Positions 34,928 to 45,001 are shown, counted from the stretch's first letter. The stretch: DNA of 64,000 bases from Roseateles oligotrophus (GCF_025717515.1 NZ_JAJIRN010000010.1:1-64000), one strand, 5' to 3'. The notes: a model not told the origin generated them from the sequence alone. Numbers and translations: made by a program.

Positions 34928-35995
34928 TTAGTTCAGCAAATGCCGTTTGAAAAAATCGGCGATTTTGCGATCGATCTCGGGCAAGACAGCCCGCTCAAAG
35001 CCGGGCGGATCATTGAGCAAGTCGCCCAAGAGGCCGCTCAAACCCGGCGGCAGCGGGGATAGAAAAGCCCCATGGCCACCCAGCGGCAGATCGGCCAGCC
35101 ATTCACAGCCGTTGCCACAGGCCTTCAAGACCGGATCGCTATGCCATTGCGGATTCAGCCAGCGGTCTTGCCGGGCCGTCACCAAGGCCAGCGGCATGCG
35201 CGGGTGAGCAAAGCTCGCCATGTCGAAGTCGGCGGCGGCCGGCACCGCCGCCACCGCCGCAGCGATACGCGGATCGGCATAGCTCTGCGGCTGCGCGTCG
35301 GCGAACTTGAGCGCAATGACTTTGCTCGCAAACCACTGCTTGGGGCCGTCCAGCCAGCCACCGTTCAGTTGGGTCGTCAGACCCACGCAGAACTGAAAAT
35401 CCACAAGCAGATTCGCTTCGCAATGGGTGCGAAAGCCAGCCGGCGACCAGCGCCCGCCGGCCAGACTCAGCACCGTGTGGCCACCGGCCGACATGCCGTA
35501 GGCGCCGACCTTGTCCAGCGCCAGCAAGGGTGCGAAACGCGCGTCGGCCGCCACCGCATCGATCGCGCGCGACATTTCGGCCGGCCGCAAGGTCCACGAA
35601 TCCGGGCCGGGGCGGCTCGGGTCTTTGTAGTTGTCCGCCCGGTGTTCGGGCATCGCGACGACAAAGCCGGCCTCGACCAAGGCCCGCGCCAAATCGGCAT
35701 GCACGACGGGCGAGCCGCCCGAGCCATGCGAAATCAACACCAAGCGACCATTGCCGCGCTGCGGCGGCGCGCCGGGCGCCACCCGCAAACTCATGGACCC
35801 CTGCTTCAGCAGCCGTTCAGGGTCCGGCGTCGGGTAGAAAACCGTGACCGGCCCGGCCAGTTCTGCGGCCACCGGCCCGGGCGGGACGGCGATCTCGGTC
35901 ATGCCCAGATTGGCAAGCGCCGGCAGTTGGGCCAGACCCAAGCCCAGCCTCACGCACAGGAATTTCAGCTTGCAAATGACATCCAACAGTTTCAT
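34928..35995 (-). CDS. alpha/beta hydrolase (dienelactone hydrolase/PAF-acetylhydrolase-like)
   Basis: 355 aa from the ATG at 35995 after CTGGAG; an in-frame ATG at 36058 lacks a ribosome site. Nucleophile elbow is GMSAGG, oxyanion region LISHGSGGSPVVHADLARAL, a mid-protein Asp in ARQDRWL, and the catalytic His probably in LGGHGAF. The N-terminal 50 residues are hydrophobic and may be an export or anchor signal. Substrate is not predictable. The AraC-type regulator gene lies upstream on the same strand. Confidence 0.8.
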   Translation of the reverse strand: MKLLDVICKLKFLCVRLGLGLAQLPALANLGMTEIAVPPGPVAAELAGPVTVFYPTPDPERLLKQGSMSLRVAPGAPPQRGNGRLVLISHGSGGSPVVHADLARALVEAGFVVAMPEHRADNYKDPSRPGPDSWTLRPAEMSRAIDAVAADARFAPLLALDKVGAYGMSAGGHTVLSLAGGRWSPAGFRTHCEANLLVDFQFCVGLTTQLNGGWLDGPKQWFASKVIALKFADAQPQSYADPRIAAAVAAVPAAADFDMASFAHPRMPLALVTARQDRWLNPQWHSDPVLKACGNGCEWLADLPLGGHGAFLSPLPPGLSGLLGDLLNDPPGFERAVLPEIDRKIADFFKRHLLN

Positions 35996-36111
35996 CTCCA
36001 GACTCCAAGCAGTTTTATCCAAGGCGGGTAGCCATTGGATTTTTGAGTGCTGCAGCATGGCAAAAGCCGGCCCGTCGGTCTGGCCGAAAGCCGCGATTGC
36101 AGCTTTCGCAC

Positions 36112-36134
36112 AGGCCGATTTCAGGAATCGGCCT
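36112..36134. repeat. inverted repeat spanning the stop codon of the AraC-type gene
   Basis: Perfect AGGCCGATT-TCAGG-AATCGGCCT; the regulator's stop codon sits in the loop. There is no T run, so it is not a classical terminator. It may stabilise mRNA or act as a weak or rho-assisted end. Confidence 0.5.
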
Positions 36135-37263
36135 GCGCTTGTTGGCGGTATTCGCTCGGGGTCAGGCCGGTGGCGGCCTTGAAAGCGCGGTTGAAGGGGC
36201 CAATGGACTGAAAGCCCGCCTCCAAGGCGATGGTCAGCACCGCGGTCGAACGCCGTGCAGGCGCGGTCAGCGCCGCTCGGGCCTCATCCACGCGGTAGCT
36301 GTTGACGAAACTGCTGAAGTTGCGCTGACCCAGGCGCTGATTGATCAAGCGGCGCAAGCGGTACTCGGGCAATTGCATGCGCTCGGCCAAGCGGGCGAGG
36401 GTCAGATCTTCACTGCGATAGAAGCGCTCCTCCAGCATCAAGCGCTGCAAGCGCATCAGCAAGGCCTGCTCGGCCGCATCGGGGGTCTCCTGCACAGCGG
36501 GCGCGCTTGCAGCATCGGTCAAGGGCGCCTCAAGCGCGGCTTCGGTCGAGTCTGGCGGCGCGGCCAGCAAGCCCGTCACCGGCAAGCGCAGCAAGCCCCA
36601 AGCCAGCACCAGCGTGATCAGCAACAAGCCGGCCATGTCCAGGCTGGCCGACAAACCCGACAGCCTGCCCTGCGGTGCCTGCAGACGCACGGCCACCATC
36701 GTCGCCATATAGGCGCCGCCGGCGATCACGACGAAAGCCCGCAGGCGCCGCCGCCGTTCGACCAGATCACCCCGCCAATGGCGCAGCGCCGTCAACGCGA
36801 TCAACGCGCCGAACAAGAGCGGCAAGAGCCGCTGCAGCAGCACGGCAGCGGCGGCCAGCGGCCAATGCTGGGTCTGACCGGCCAACCAAGCACAGTTCAG
36901 GAAGCTCAAGAGCGCCGTCGCCAGCCAAATCAGCCCATGCTTGGGGCTCAAAACAAATTCATCATCAAACAGCGCGCGGGCAAACAACCAGAACAGCGGC
37001 GCATTGCCAACCGACACCGCGACCCAGGGCGCCTGCCCCAGGCCGGACACGCCGGCTTCAAACAGCGGAGCGGAACTGATGACCTGCACGATCAGGCCCA
37101 AGGCCAGCAAGGCCCCCAAGACGGCGGCGCTGCCGCGACGAATGGCCGCTCCGCGCAGCAAGTTGGCACCCAGCAAGCCCAGCAAAACGACCACGCCGCC
37201 GCGCAAAGCACCGTCTAAGGTGGCTGCTATGAGGTCTGCGGGCGGAGCGAGGGGGATGGGCAT
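36121..37263 (-). CDS. membrane-bound AraC-family transcriptional regulator
   Basis: 380 aa from the ATG at 37263. The N-terminal half has six to seven hydrophobic helices (for instance GGVVVLLGLLGANLL, AVLGALLALGLIVQVIS, LAAAAVLLQRLLPLLFGALIAL). A cytoplasmic linker and a C-terminal AraC HTH domain follow (LARLAERMQLPEYRLRRLIN, FNRAFKAATGLTPSEYR). The layout matches 7TM-AraC sensors that regulate directly from the membrane. Probable target is a neighbouring gene such as the hydrolase downstream or the acyl-CoA ligase upstream. Confidence 0.85.
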   Translation of the reverse strand: MPIPLAPPADLIAATLDGALRGGVVVLLGLLGANLLRGAAIRRGSAAVLGALLALGLIVQVISSAPLFEAGVSGLGQAPWVAVSVGNAPLFWLFARALFDDEFVLSPKHGLIWLATALLSFLNCAWLAGQTQHWPLAAAAVLLQRLLPLLFGALIALTALRHWRGDLVERRRRLRAFVVIAGGAYMATMVAVRLQAPQGRLSGLSASLDMAGLLLITLVLAWGLLRLPVTGLLAAPPDSTEAALEAPLTDAASAPAVQETPDAAEQALLMRLQRLMLEERFYRSEDLTLARLAERMQLPEYRLRRLINQRLGQRNFSSFVNSYRVDEARAALTAPARRSTAVLTIALEAGFQSIGPFNRAFKAATGLTPSEYRQQAQADS

Positions 37264-37302
37264 GGGGCGATGATAGATAGAGCGCCACCCGGCGCTCAAA
37301 TT

Positions 37303-39003
37303 TCAGTCGCCGAACACGACCTTTTTGCGCTCGCTCACCCAGCCCTCGAGTTGCGGGCCGTAAACCTCCTCGACCCGATTTCGCTTGATCTTGAAGGTCG
37401 GCGTGATGAAGCCGTTGTCCACCGTCCAGGGTGTCTTGATGACGACCAGGCAGTCGAGTTGCTCATGCGGGTCGAGCTTGGCATTGATGTCATCCAGATG
37501 CGCACTCAGCTTGCTGCTGAGTTCGGCGCGCTCGGCCGCCGTGCCGCTATGGCCGGCGGCATCCGGCGACAGCATCACCACGCCGACCGGCTGACCCATG
37601 CTGGCACCCGTCACCACGCAGGCCTCAACAGAAGGGTGCTGGCCCAGGCGATCCTCGATCGGCGCCGGCGCCACATATTTGCCCTTGCTGGTCTTGAACA
37701 GGTCCTTGACCCGGCCGGTGATGCGCAACAAGCCCTTGGCGTCAATCTGCCCCTTGTCGCCGGTGCGCAACCAGCCGTCTTCGGTGATCACCTCGGCGGT
37801 CAACTCGGGCTGCTTGTAGTAACCCAGCATCAAAGCGGGGCTGCGCATCAGCAACTCGCCCGAGGCCGGATCGATGCGGGTTTCGATGCCGTCATAGGCC
37901 GGGCCGACGGTGCCGATCTGATCCTCGCCCGGCAGCGTGATGTGCGAGACCGCCAGGTTCTCGGTCATGCCGTAGCCTTCGCAGATATTCAGGCCCAACT
38001 TTCGATACCACTGCAGCAAGGCGACCGGCATCGGTGCCGCGCCGCCGGCGGCGATCCGGCATTGGTCCAGGCCCAGCGCCTTCATGATCTTGCGGCGCAC
38101 CAGGCCGCCGATGATGGGCAGCGAGAGCAGGAAATCGAGCTTCTTCTGCGGCATCTTGGCCTGCACGCCCTGCTGGAACTTGACCCACAGGCGCGGCACC
38201 GAGAAGAAGATGGTCGGCCGGGCGCGCTGCAGATCGGCGGCAAAGGTGTCCAGGCTGTCGGCAAAGTAGACCGCAAAGCCGGTGCGCAGCCAGCCATGCT
38301 CGACCAGCACGCGCTCCACCACATGGGCCAGCGGCAGGTAGGACAGCATGCGGTCGTCCGCGCTCATCGGAATGCGCTTGAGCGCGGCGCTGAGCGCCCA
38401 GGCGAACGCGCCAAAGGAATGCATCACGCCCTTGGGCGCGCCGGTGGTGCCCGAGGTGTAGATCAGCGTGGCCAAGTCATCGGCCTGGCGAATAGGCTCG
38501 CCCGCCAGCGGCTGATTGCGCGCGCAAATCGCATCCCAGCCTTCATAGGACTTTTTGGCATCGTCCGGTGAAAGCGGGTAGCTGATGCAAGGCAGCCCTT
38601 CGGGTATGCCGGGCTTCATGCCGGACCATCCATCGAGCTTGCCGACGAAGCAAGCCTTGGCCTCGCTATGGGTCAAGATTTGCCGAATGGTCTCGGACGC
38701 CAGCGTCGGATATAGCGGCACCGACACATAACCGGCCATCCAGATAGCCAAGTCACTCATCAACCACCAGGCGCAGTTCTTCGACAGAATCGCCACCTTG
38801 GCGCCGGGCTCCCAGCCTTGGGCCTTGCCTTGCGCTTGAAGGTGCGCGGCCATGCGCCGCACCTGATCGGCCACCTGGGCCCAGGTGAACTCCTGCACGA
38901 CCCCGGCCCCCATGGGCTGAGTCAAGGCGACACGAGAACCCAGGGTGCGCTCCCAATGATAAAAGCGCTGCAAGGCCAAGCTATCGGCGGGAATGGTCGG
39001 CAT
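37303..39003 (-). CDS. AMP-binding long-chain acyl-CoA synthetase-like enzyme
   Basis: 566 aa acyl-activating enzyme that makes acyl-AMP and then acyl-CoA. The P-loop motif YTSGTTGAPKG, the A5 motif EGYGMTE, GWLRTGDKG and the C-terminal GRVKDLFKTSKGKYVAP are all present, and TPTFKIKRNRV resembles the A10 Lys motif. The hydrophobic WAWW-like patch (NCAWWLMSDLAIW) fits long-chain ligases. The start at 39003 has no competing ATG. It could feed acyl-CoA to the WS/DGAT enzyme at 1.9 kb, but the two genes are distant. Confidence 0.9.
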   Translation of the reverse strand: MPTIPADSLALQRFYHWERTLGSRVALTQPMGAGVVQEFTWAQVADQVRRMAAHLQAQGKAQGWEPGAKVAILSKNCAWWLMSDLAIWMAGYVSVPLYPTLASETIRQILTHSEAKACFVGKLDGWSGMKPGIPEGLPCISYPLSPDDAKKSYEGWDAICARNQPLAGEPIRQADDLATLIYTSGTTGAPKGVMHSFGAFAWALSAALKRIPMSADDRMLSYLPLAHVVERVLVEHGWLRTGFAVYFADSLDTFAADLQRARPTIFFSVPRLWVKFQQGVQAKMPQKKLDFLLSLPIIGGLVRRKIMKALGLDQCRIAAGGAAPMPVALLQWYRKLGLNICEGYGMTENLAVSHITLPGEDQIGTVGPAYDGIETRIDPASGELLMRSPALMLGYYKQPELTAEVITEDGWLRTGDKGQIDAKGLLRITGRVKDLFKTSKGKYVAPAPIEDRLGQHPSVEACVVTGASMGQPVGVVMLSPDAAGHSGTAAERAELSSKLSAHLDDINAKLDPHEQLDCLVVIKTPWTVDNGFITPTFKIKRNRVEEVYGPQLEGWVSERKKVVFGD

Positions 39004-39135
39004 GGGGTTGTCTCCGTTAGGTCTCTGAGGTTCAGAGATAAAGGCTAGCCAAGGTTGCCTCCACAGCCTAGCGGGTTTATGCGGGTATGTGGCTGATCAG
39101 AGTCAAGCCTCTAAGTCTCTTTTGATGGCAATTGA

Positions 39136-40467
39136 TCATTCGGCGTCGCTCGCTTGAAGCGCGGCCAAGGCCCCGGCCACCGCAGCAGCGCCCACGCCCG
39201 CAGCCAGTTGCACCGGCGCCTCGGCCAGGGCGGCAGCACCTTCGCGCTTCAGGCGCGCCACCCATTGCCCGGCATCGCGTCCACCCGCGAAGCCCAAACT
39301 TTGCAGCAGCGGACTGCCGTCGGCGGCGTTGAGCTTGAAGTAGAACTGCCCATCGGCCTCGCGGAATTGTTTAAAGACCGGCAGCGCCGCCTTTGCCGCC
39401 TTGACCGCTGTGACCTGCGCTGCCGGTGCCGCGAAGCTGCGCAGGCCAACCGCATGCCGCAACTCCGCCAACAAGGGCGCGGCCACCGCACGCGCCTTGG
39501 CGGCGCCCTCTTGCAGCGTCGCCTCGATCAACTCGGGTTGCGCCATCAAGGCCTCATAACGGCTGCGCAGCGGCGCGATCTCGGCGTCGATCAAGTCGAA
39601 CAACTGCTGTTTGGCCTCGCCCCAGGCCAGACCGGCACGCAAGTCGGCGCGGAACTGCTGGCGCTGCGCGGCGCTGGCGAAGGCATCGTAAATCGTCACC
39701 AGAGTCTGGCCCTCGGGCTCCTTGGGCTCGCCGGGCAGCTTGGAGTCGGTGACGATATGAGCGATTGCTTCCTTCAGCCCCTTGGCGCCGCCTTCAAACA
39801 AGGGAATCGCGTTGTCATAGCTCTTGCTCATCTTGCGGCCGTCCAGGCCCGGCAGCAAGGCCACATCCTCTTCGACATTGGCCTCGGGCAGCACAAAGAA
39901 ATCGCGGCCCTTGCCGAACAAATGATTGAAGCGCTGCGCCACATCGCGAGTCATCTCGATGTGTTGAACCTGGTCACGCCCAACCGGCACGCGGTGGGCA
40001 TTGAACATCAGAATATCGGCCGCCATCAGGATCGGGTAGCTGTACAAACCCATGGTGACGCCGGCGTCCAGATCCTCGCCGGCGGCGGCATTGGCGTCGG
40101 TCGCGCCCTTGTAGGCATGAGCGCGGTTCATCTGGCCCTTGGAGGTGACGCAGGTCAGCAGCCAGGTCAACTCGGGGATTTCGGGGATGTCGCTCTGGCG
40201 ATAAAAGGTCACCCGCGAGGTGTCCAGGCCGGCCGCCAGCCAGATCGCGGCAATCTCCAGGCGTGAGCGATTGATGCGCTCCGGGTCATCGCATTTGATC
40301 AAGGCGTGATAGTCGGCCATGAAGAAGAAGCTCTCCACGCCGGCCTCCTGGCTGGCCAGAATCGCCGGCCGCACCGCGCCGACATAGTTGCCCAGATGAA
40401 GGGTGCCGGTGGTAGTGATGCCGGTCAGGACGCGTTGGAGTGGGCGGGGCATAGCGCTTTGGCTCAT
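39136..40467 (-). CDS. trpS: tryptophanyl-tRNA synthetase with a C-terminal extension
   Basis: Class I synthetase charging tRNA-Trp. The start at 40467 gives 443 aa. The HIGH-type motif is HLGN (24-27, in [13 protein letters not shown]) and KMSKS is at 212-216 ([10 protein letters not shown]). The canonical enzyme ends near 340; here about 100 extra residues follow. Within them 368-407 ([20 protein letters not shown], then [16 protein letters not shown]) looks like a DUF1508/YegP-type small fold, and an Ala-rich tail ends the protein. Similar tails may be common in Burkholderiales. Essential housekeeping gene, transcribed alone. Confidence 0.93.
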   Translation of the reverse strand: MSQSAMPRPLQRVLTGITTTGTLHLGNYVGAVRPAILASQEAGVESFFFMADYHALIKCDDPERINRSRLEIAAIWLAAGLDTSRVTFYRQSDIPEIPELTWLLTCVTSKGQMNRAHAYKGATDANAAAGEDLDAGVTMGLYSYPILMAADILMFNAHRVPVGRDQVQHIEMTRDVAQRFNHLFGKGRDFFVLPEANVEEDVALLPGLDGRKMSKSYDNAIPLFEGGAKGLKEAIAHIVTDSKLPGEPKEPEGQTLVTIYDAFASAAQRQQFRADLRAGLAWGEAKQQLFDLIDAEIAPLRSRYEALMAQPELIEATLQEGAAKARAVAAPLLAELRHAVGLRSFAAPAAQVTAVKAAKAALPVFKQFREADGQFYFKLNAADGSPLLQSLGFAGGRDAGQWVARLKREGAAALAEAPVQLAAGVGAAAVAGALAALQASDAE

Positions 40468-40549
40468 GGTGTTCGGAGTTCTGCAAAAGGCTGACAAGTC
40501 CACATTGTCCCAGTTGCTGATGGTCCTGCGGCGCCGGCCACGCGGCCGC

Positions 40550-41557
40550 TTAGGTCCGAGCCGACTCGATGCCGACCCAGCCGCCCTCGGTATAGCGCTC
40601 GCCGGCCACCGCGCCGGGCGCAAACAAGGCATCCAAGGCGGCCATTTGCACGGCATTCAGGTCGATGCGACAGGCCGCCCAATTGCTGCCCAGGTGAGTC
40701 TGCCGCCGGGTGCCCGGGATCACCAGCACATGCGGCTGCTTGTGCAGAATCCAGGCCAGCGCCAGTTGCGAAGCCGGCATGCTCCAGGCCGCCGCCAAAG
40801 TGGCAAGCCGCTCCGCCAAGGCGCGATTACTTTCGCCCGCCTCACCATTGAAGCGCGGCAGCATGCGGCGGAAGTCATCCGGGGCCAGGTCTTGCGTGGC
40901 CGGCATCGTCGCACTCAGCAGCGCCCGGCCGAGCGGACTGTAGGCGACAAAGGCCACGCCCAAGGCGGCGCTGGTCGGCAGCATCTCTTGCTCGGCAGCG
41001 CGCTCCCAGAGCGAATACTCGCTTTGCAAGGCCGCCACCGGATGTACCGCATGGGCCCGACGCAAGGTCTCCGCGCTGACCTCGGACAGGCCGATCGCCG
41101 CAATCTTGCCCTCCGCCTTCAGGGCGGCCAGGGTCTCCATCACCACCTCGATGGGCACGGCCGGATTGCGCCGGTGCAGGTAGTACAGACCGATCTGTTC
41201 CAGCCCCAGGCGCTTGAGCGAAGCTTCGCAAGCGGCTCGGATATAGGCGGGCGAGTTGTCGATATGGCGCTCGTAGGTGCCGGGCGGACGATTGATGCCG
41301 AACTTGGTGGAGAGCAGCAAGTCGGCACGCTGCGCCGGCTTCAGCTCGGCCACAAAGCGCCCCAGCAATTGCTCGTTATGCCCGGCGCCATAGGTGTCGG
41401 CGGTGTCGAAATGGCGCAGGCCCAACTCGAACGCGGCATGCAAGGTGGCCAGCGATTCCGCGTCATCATGCGCGCCATAAAACTCGCTCATGCCCATCAG
41501 GCCCAGGCCGATGGCGGGAACCTCCCGACCGGCGAGGCGTCTCGTGGTGTGACTCAT
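40550..41557 (-). CDS. aldo/keto reductase
   Basis: 335 aa NADPH-dependent oxidoreductase with a TIM-barrel. The catalytic tetrad is visible: Asp in HFDTADTYG, Tyr in TYG, Lys in STKFG and His (or equivalent) in YYLHRRNP. The NADP-binding C-terminal block is [15 protein letters not shown]. Closest to the YakC/AKR13 type with an early [12 protein letters not shown]. It overlaps the PhzF-family gene by ATGA, so both are made together. Confidence 0.9.
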   Translation of the reverse strand: MSHTTRRLAGREVPAIGLGLMGMSEFYGAHDDAESLATLHAAFELGLRHFDTADTYGAGHNEQLLGRFVAELKPAQRADLLLSTKFGINRPPGTYERHIDNSPAYIRAACEASLKRLGLEQIGLYYLHRRNPAVPIEVVMETLAALKAEGKIAAIGLSEVSAETLRRAHAVHPVAALQSEYSLWERAAEQEMLPTSAALGVAFVAYSPLGRALLSATMPATQDLAPDDFRRMLPRFNGEAGESNRALAERLATLAAAWSMPASQLALAWILHKQPHVLVIPGTRRQTHLGSNWAACRIDLNAVQMAALDALFAPGAVAGERYTEGGWVGIESART

Positions 41558-42393
41558 GACATCAAGCGCGCTGCGCCGGAGACCCGGATAGAACTGCCGG
41601 CAGCCGCCGGAATTTCGGCCCGCAAGAGCGAGCGCGCGCCCATATCTTCACCTTGCACGATGTCGATCCTGCCGCCATGTGGCCAGCCCAAATCGCGCAA
41701 ATATCCCGCAAACGCAGCGGTGGCCGCGCCGGTGGCCGGGTCTTCCAGCACACCGCCGGAAGCAAAAGCATTGCGGGTGTGAAACAGCTGTGGCGTCTCG
41801 ATATAGGCCAGCAGGATGGTGGTCAAGCCGGCGGCCTGCATCAGCTTTCTTCCTTGGTCCAAGTCATAGTTCATCGCCGCCAGCCTTGCGCGTGATTTCA
41901 AGGCAAGGACCAGATGGTCGGCACCGCCATGAGCGAGGCCCGGCGGCATACGCGGATCCAGATCGTCAGCATCAAGGCCGAACAACGCCAGCGCCGCCGC
42001 CAGCAAGGCCGGATCGGCGGCCGCGCTGCGCGTCGGCGGAGATTGCAGCGCCGCTGCGAAAAGCTCCCCCTCCTGCCTGCCCTCGACGCTGATGGTGGCG
42101 CTATTGAGGATCAGGTCGAACAGCCCGTCACCCTGCTTGAGCGCCAGCGCAGCGCCCAGGGCGATGGTGGCGTGGCCGCAAAAAGGCACCTCGTTTTCGG
42201 GCGAAAAATAGCGCACCCGCCAGGCCTTGCCCCGCGGCTGAGCAAACACGGTTTCGGAGAAGCCCAGCTCGGCGGCGATGCGCTGCATTTCGGCGTCAGC
42301 GGGTAATTGATCGGCGATCAACACGCCGGCCGGGTTGCCGCCGGCTTGGCCGTCGGAGAAGGCGGAAATTTTTTTGAGAACGTTTGTATTCAT
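41554..42393 (-). CDS. PhzF-family isomerase/epimerase
   Basis: 279 aa. The PhzF fold has two pseudo-symmetric halves: residues to 125 with KISAFSDGQAGGNPAGVL, SETVF and NEVPFCGHATIALG (catalytic Glu usually near 45), and the second half ending in LEDPATGAATAAFAGYLRDLG. PhzF acts in phenazine synthesis, but most homologues lie outside such pathways and have unknown substrates; no other phenazine genes are present. Transcribed first in a pair with the aldo/keto reductase and divergent from a LysR gene that may control both. Confidence 0.88.
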   Translation of the reverse strand: MNTNVLKKISAFSDGQAGGNPAGVLIADQLPADAEMQRIAAELGFSETVFAQPRGKAWRVRYFSPENEVPFCGHATIALGAALALKQGDGLFDLILNSATISVEGRQEGELFAAALQSPPTRSAAADPALLAAALALFGLDADDLDPRMPPGLAHGGADHLVLALKSRARLAAMNYDLDQGRKLMQAAGLTTILLAYIETPQLFHTRNAFASGGVLEDPATGAATAAFAGYLRDLGWPHGGRIDIVQGEDMGARSLLRAEIPAAAGSSIRVSGAARLMS

Positions 42394-42515
42394 GTCTGTG
42401 TTGGCTGAGGGCTTGATCTGTTGCGCATCTTGCTCGCCGAATGCGTGAACCGCCAGCCTCGCCGTCTTGCACGCCCTGTGCAGCCGGACTGAACAATGGC
42501 GTCGACAATGCCATC

Positions 42516-43427
42516 ATGGCCGATCCAGACTTTCAGCATTTGCGTATCTTCTTTGCCGTTGCCGAGGCGCGCAGCTTTCGGGGCGCTGCGCTGAGTCTGG
42601 GGCTCAGCCCTTCGGCCGTCAGCCAGGCAATGCGCCGACTGGAGCAAGAGTTAGGCGTCGCACTGTTGGCGCGCAGCACCCGCAGCGTGGCGCTGAGCGC
42701 GGCCGGGGAACAACTGCTGGCGCAGGCCGGCCCGGCCTTGCAAAGCATCAAGCAAGCCTATGCGGACCTGGGCGAGTTGAGCGGCGAGATAGGCGGCACG
42801 CTGCGGCTGTCGGTGCCACGCAGTGCGGCGCGGTTGGTGTTGGCGCCGATCGTGGCACGCTTTCTGGCCGCCCATCCGGCCGTGCATTTTGAGTTGCACA
42901 CGCAAGACGTGATGGTCGACATCGTCGCGCAGGGCTTCGACGCCGGCGTACGCTTTACCGAACGCCTGCCGCTGGACATGGTGGCCGTGCCGCTCGGCGA
43001 GGCGCAGCGCTTCATCGTCGTCGCCGCGCCGGCCTTGCTGGCGCGCTCGGCTGTTCCGACCCATCCCCGCGAACTGCTGCAAGCGCCTTGCGTGCGCCAA
43101 CGCTTCGCCAGCGGTGCGATGTTCCGTTGGGAGTTCGAGCGCGCAAATGGGCAGACCATGGAACAGCTAACCCTCGATGTCGGCGGCGCCTTGATGGTCG
43201 ATGACCAAAGCGTGGCCTTGGCGGCGGCGCTCGAAGGCGCAGGCTTTGCCTATGTCTATGAATGCGCGGCGCGAGAGCATCTGGCGGCCGGCCGCCTCAT
43301 GCAAGTCTTAGGCGACTGGTGCCCGGCGGGCACCGGCTTCTCGCTCTACTACCCAGGCCGCAGCCAGAGCAGCCCGGCGCTGCGCGCCTTTGTTGCGATG
43401 CTGAAGGTTCATCCTCCTAGCCATTGA
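42516..43427 (+). CDS. LysR-family transcriptional regulator
   Basis: 303 aa from the ATG at 42516 (MADPDFQHL); an open frame upstream is not coding-like. N-terminal winged HTH (FFAVAEARSFRGAALSLGLS, PSAVSQAMRRLEQELG), then a periplasmic-binding-like effector domain (DAGVRFTERLPLDM, YYPGRSQSSPALRAF). Divergent from the PhzF/aldo-keto reductase pair across 122 bp, the usual arrangement for a LysR regulator and its targets. Confidence 0.92.
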   Translation: MADPDFQHLRIFFAVAEARSFRGAALSLGLSPSAVSQAMRRLEQELGVALLARSTRSVALSAAGEQLLAQAGPALQSIKQAYADLGELSGEIGGTLRLSVPRSAARLVLAPIVARFLAAHPAVHFELHTQDVMVDIVAQGFDAGVRFTERLPLDMVAVPLGEAQRFIVVAAPALLARSAVPTHPRELLQAPCVRQRFASGAMFRWEFERANGQTMEQLTLDVGGALMVDDQSVALAAALEGAGFAYVYECAAREHLAAGRLMQVLGDWCPAGTGFSLYYPGRSQSSPALRAFVAMLKVHPPSH

Positions 43428-43661
43428 CCATCGCCTCGCCCGGTTGAATGTAGCCATTCAAATTATCTTGCCGGACAGGCACAAAAATGTCGCAACTGCG
43501 ATTAATCAATCGTCAGCCAAGTGGCGCCGTCTACCCTGTGACTAGGCTGACTCAGGCAGGGTGGCCTCGACTCGTTACGAGCACCGTTGAACTTTTTGGG
43601 CAGTCCATGCCAAGACGACAACGCCCGCAAGTCAACACAAACTCCATGGAGATTGGCGATT

Positions 43662-44627
43662 ATGCAACCTGACCTCGTTTCACCAAGGCTTGTCGATGTC
43701 AAACCCTCTTTGCTTCAATCCATATGGAAATACCTGAAGCGCCTACGCAAGTTCAATCTGGGTCCGATTGCATTCGCCTTTAAATTCGAACGTGCGGTTC
43801 ACGTTACGCCCATCTCGCGACGCCGGATGCGACAAGCCTTGCCCCACGAATCCCGCGCACGAAGCCTGCAAGCCGGCACATTGCAGACTCTACATCCCGA
43901 GCCTTCGCCAAGCCCGGCCGCTCGTGAAATCGCCTTGATAGTTGGCGTCGGCCCCGGACTGGGCTACGCCCTTGCGCATCGTTTGGCCAATGAGGGCATG
44001 GCGGTTGTGATGGCCTCCCGAAACGCCGCTCGACTGACCCCGCTCGCCCGCGATATTGGCGCAAAGGGAGGGACTGCCTTCGCCTATGGTTGCGACGCCA
44101 CCAATGAGCAGTCGATTGCCAGGCTGTTTGAGCATGTCATGGCCAACCACGGGATCCCGAATTTGGTGATCTATTCGCTTCAATGCTTCGGGCCAGGTGA
44201 GGCGATGGACGTCGAACTGCCAGCCTTCGAGGATGGCTGGCGGCACAATTGTCTGGGCGCCTTTTTGGTCGCCAGGCAGGCTGCGCGTGCCATGGTACCG
44301 GCCCAACGGGGCACGATCATCCTGACCGGTTCGACCTCCTCGCTACTCGGTCGCGCCGGGCACCTGAATTTGGCGGTGGGCAAGTTCGGACAACGCGCCA
44401 TCGCCCAGGTAATGGCACGTGAACTTTGGCCCAAGGGCATCCATGTCGCGCATTTGGTGATCGACGCAGACATTCGGGAAGGTGCGGACCATCCGGACAA
44501 GGAGAGGCAGTCCGATCCGGTCCATGTCGCCGACTTGATGATCGGACTGCATCGTCAGGCTCGGACTGCTTGGACCAGCGAGATCGACGCACGGCCTTGG
44601 AATGAAAATTTCTGGGAACACTGCTGA
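43662..44627 (+). CDS. atypical SDR-family protein lacking the catalytic Tyr
   Basis: 321 aa from the ATG at 43662. A basic N-terminal extension of about 88 residues precedes a Rossmann domain (ALIVGVGPGLGYALAHRLANEG; Gly motif 95-101). The catalytic Ser region is TGSTSSLLGRAG. At the Tyr-x-x-x-Lys position I read LAVGK: Lys241 is kept but Leu237 replaces Tyr. SDR relatives with Phe at this site are known, and they may not be classical dehydrogenases. Role unknown. A LysR remnant follows on the same strand. Confidence 0.78.
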   Translation: MQPDLVSPRLVDVKPSLLQSIWKYLKRLRKFNLGPIAFAFKFERAVHVTPISRRRMRQALPHESRARSLQAGTLQTLHPEPSPSPAAREIALIVGVGPGLGYALAHRLANEGMAVVMASRNAARLTPLARDIGAKGGTAFAYGCDATNEQSIARLFEHVMANHGIPNLVIYSLQCFGPGEAMDVELPAFEDGWRHNCLGAFLVARQAARAMVPAQRGTIILTGSTSSLLGRAGHLNLAVGKFGQRAIAQVMARELWPKGIHVAHLVIDADIREGADHPDKERQSDPVHVADLMIGLHRQARTAWTSEIDARPWNENFWEHC

Positions 44628-44730
44628 GACCCGCCTCATTGGCTGCCGATTCCATAACGAAGAAGCGTAATTTCAGGTCATCCCTCCAACCCATGCAGAA
44701 AGAGTTGCAGACGCAAACCGCAGCAAGCAA

Positions 44731-44888
44731 CATATCCCCGTGGTTTTCGATCCCGGCATGCGCTTTGCCGAGAGCCTGCCGCGCACACTGCTCGGCAATC
44801 CAATTCAAACTGGTGGCCTGTTCCGCTTCGACTTAATCAGCCAAAACTCGTTGCCGGCGATCTGATTCCATCGGTGTTGAATGGCTCC
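44731..44888 (+). pseudogene. decayed fragment of a LysR-family regulator
   Basis: One frame reads VVFDPGMRFAESLPRTLLGN and TGGLFRFD, matching the LysR effector domain (compare DAGVRFTERLPLDM in the gene at 42516). A second frame reads VAGDLIPSVLNGS, matching the later LAAGRLVPVLEDW part. The intervening segment and all of the HTH domain are missing. The rest of the 374-bp gap (44628-45001) holds no gene I can support. Confidence 0.55.
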
Positions 44889-45001
44889 AGTTGGTCCGGA
44901 GCTGCCACAGGGGGCCGACAGTTGGGAATCGGCTCGCATGGACTGCAGCCCTTGCTGCCCGGCCTCGCTGCGATGGTCAGCCCTTGCCCCTCTTTTTGCC
45001 C

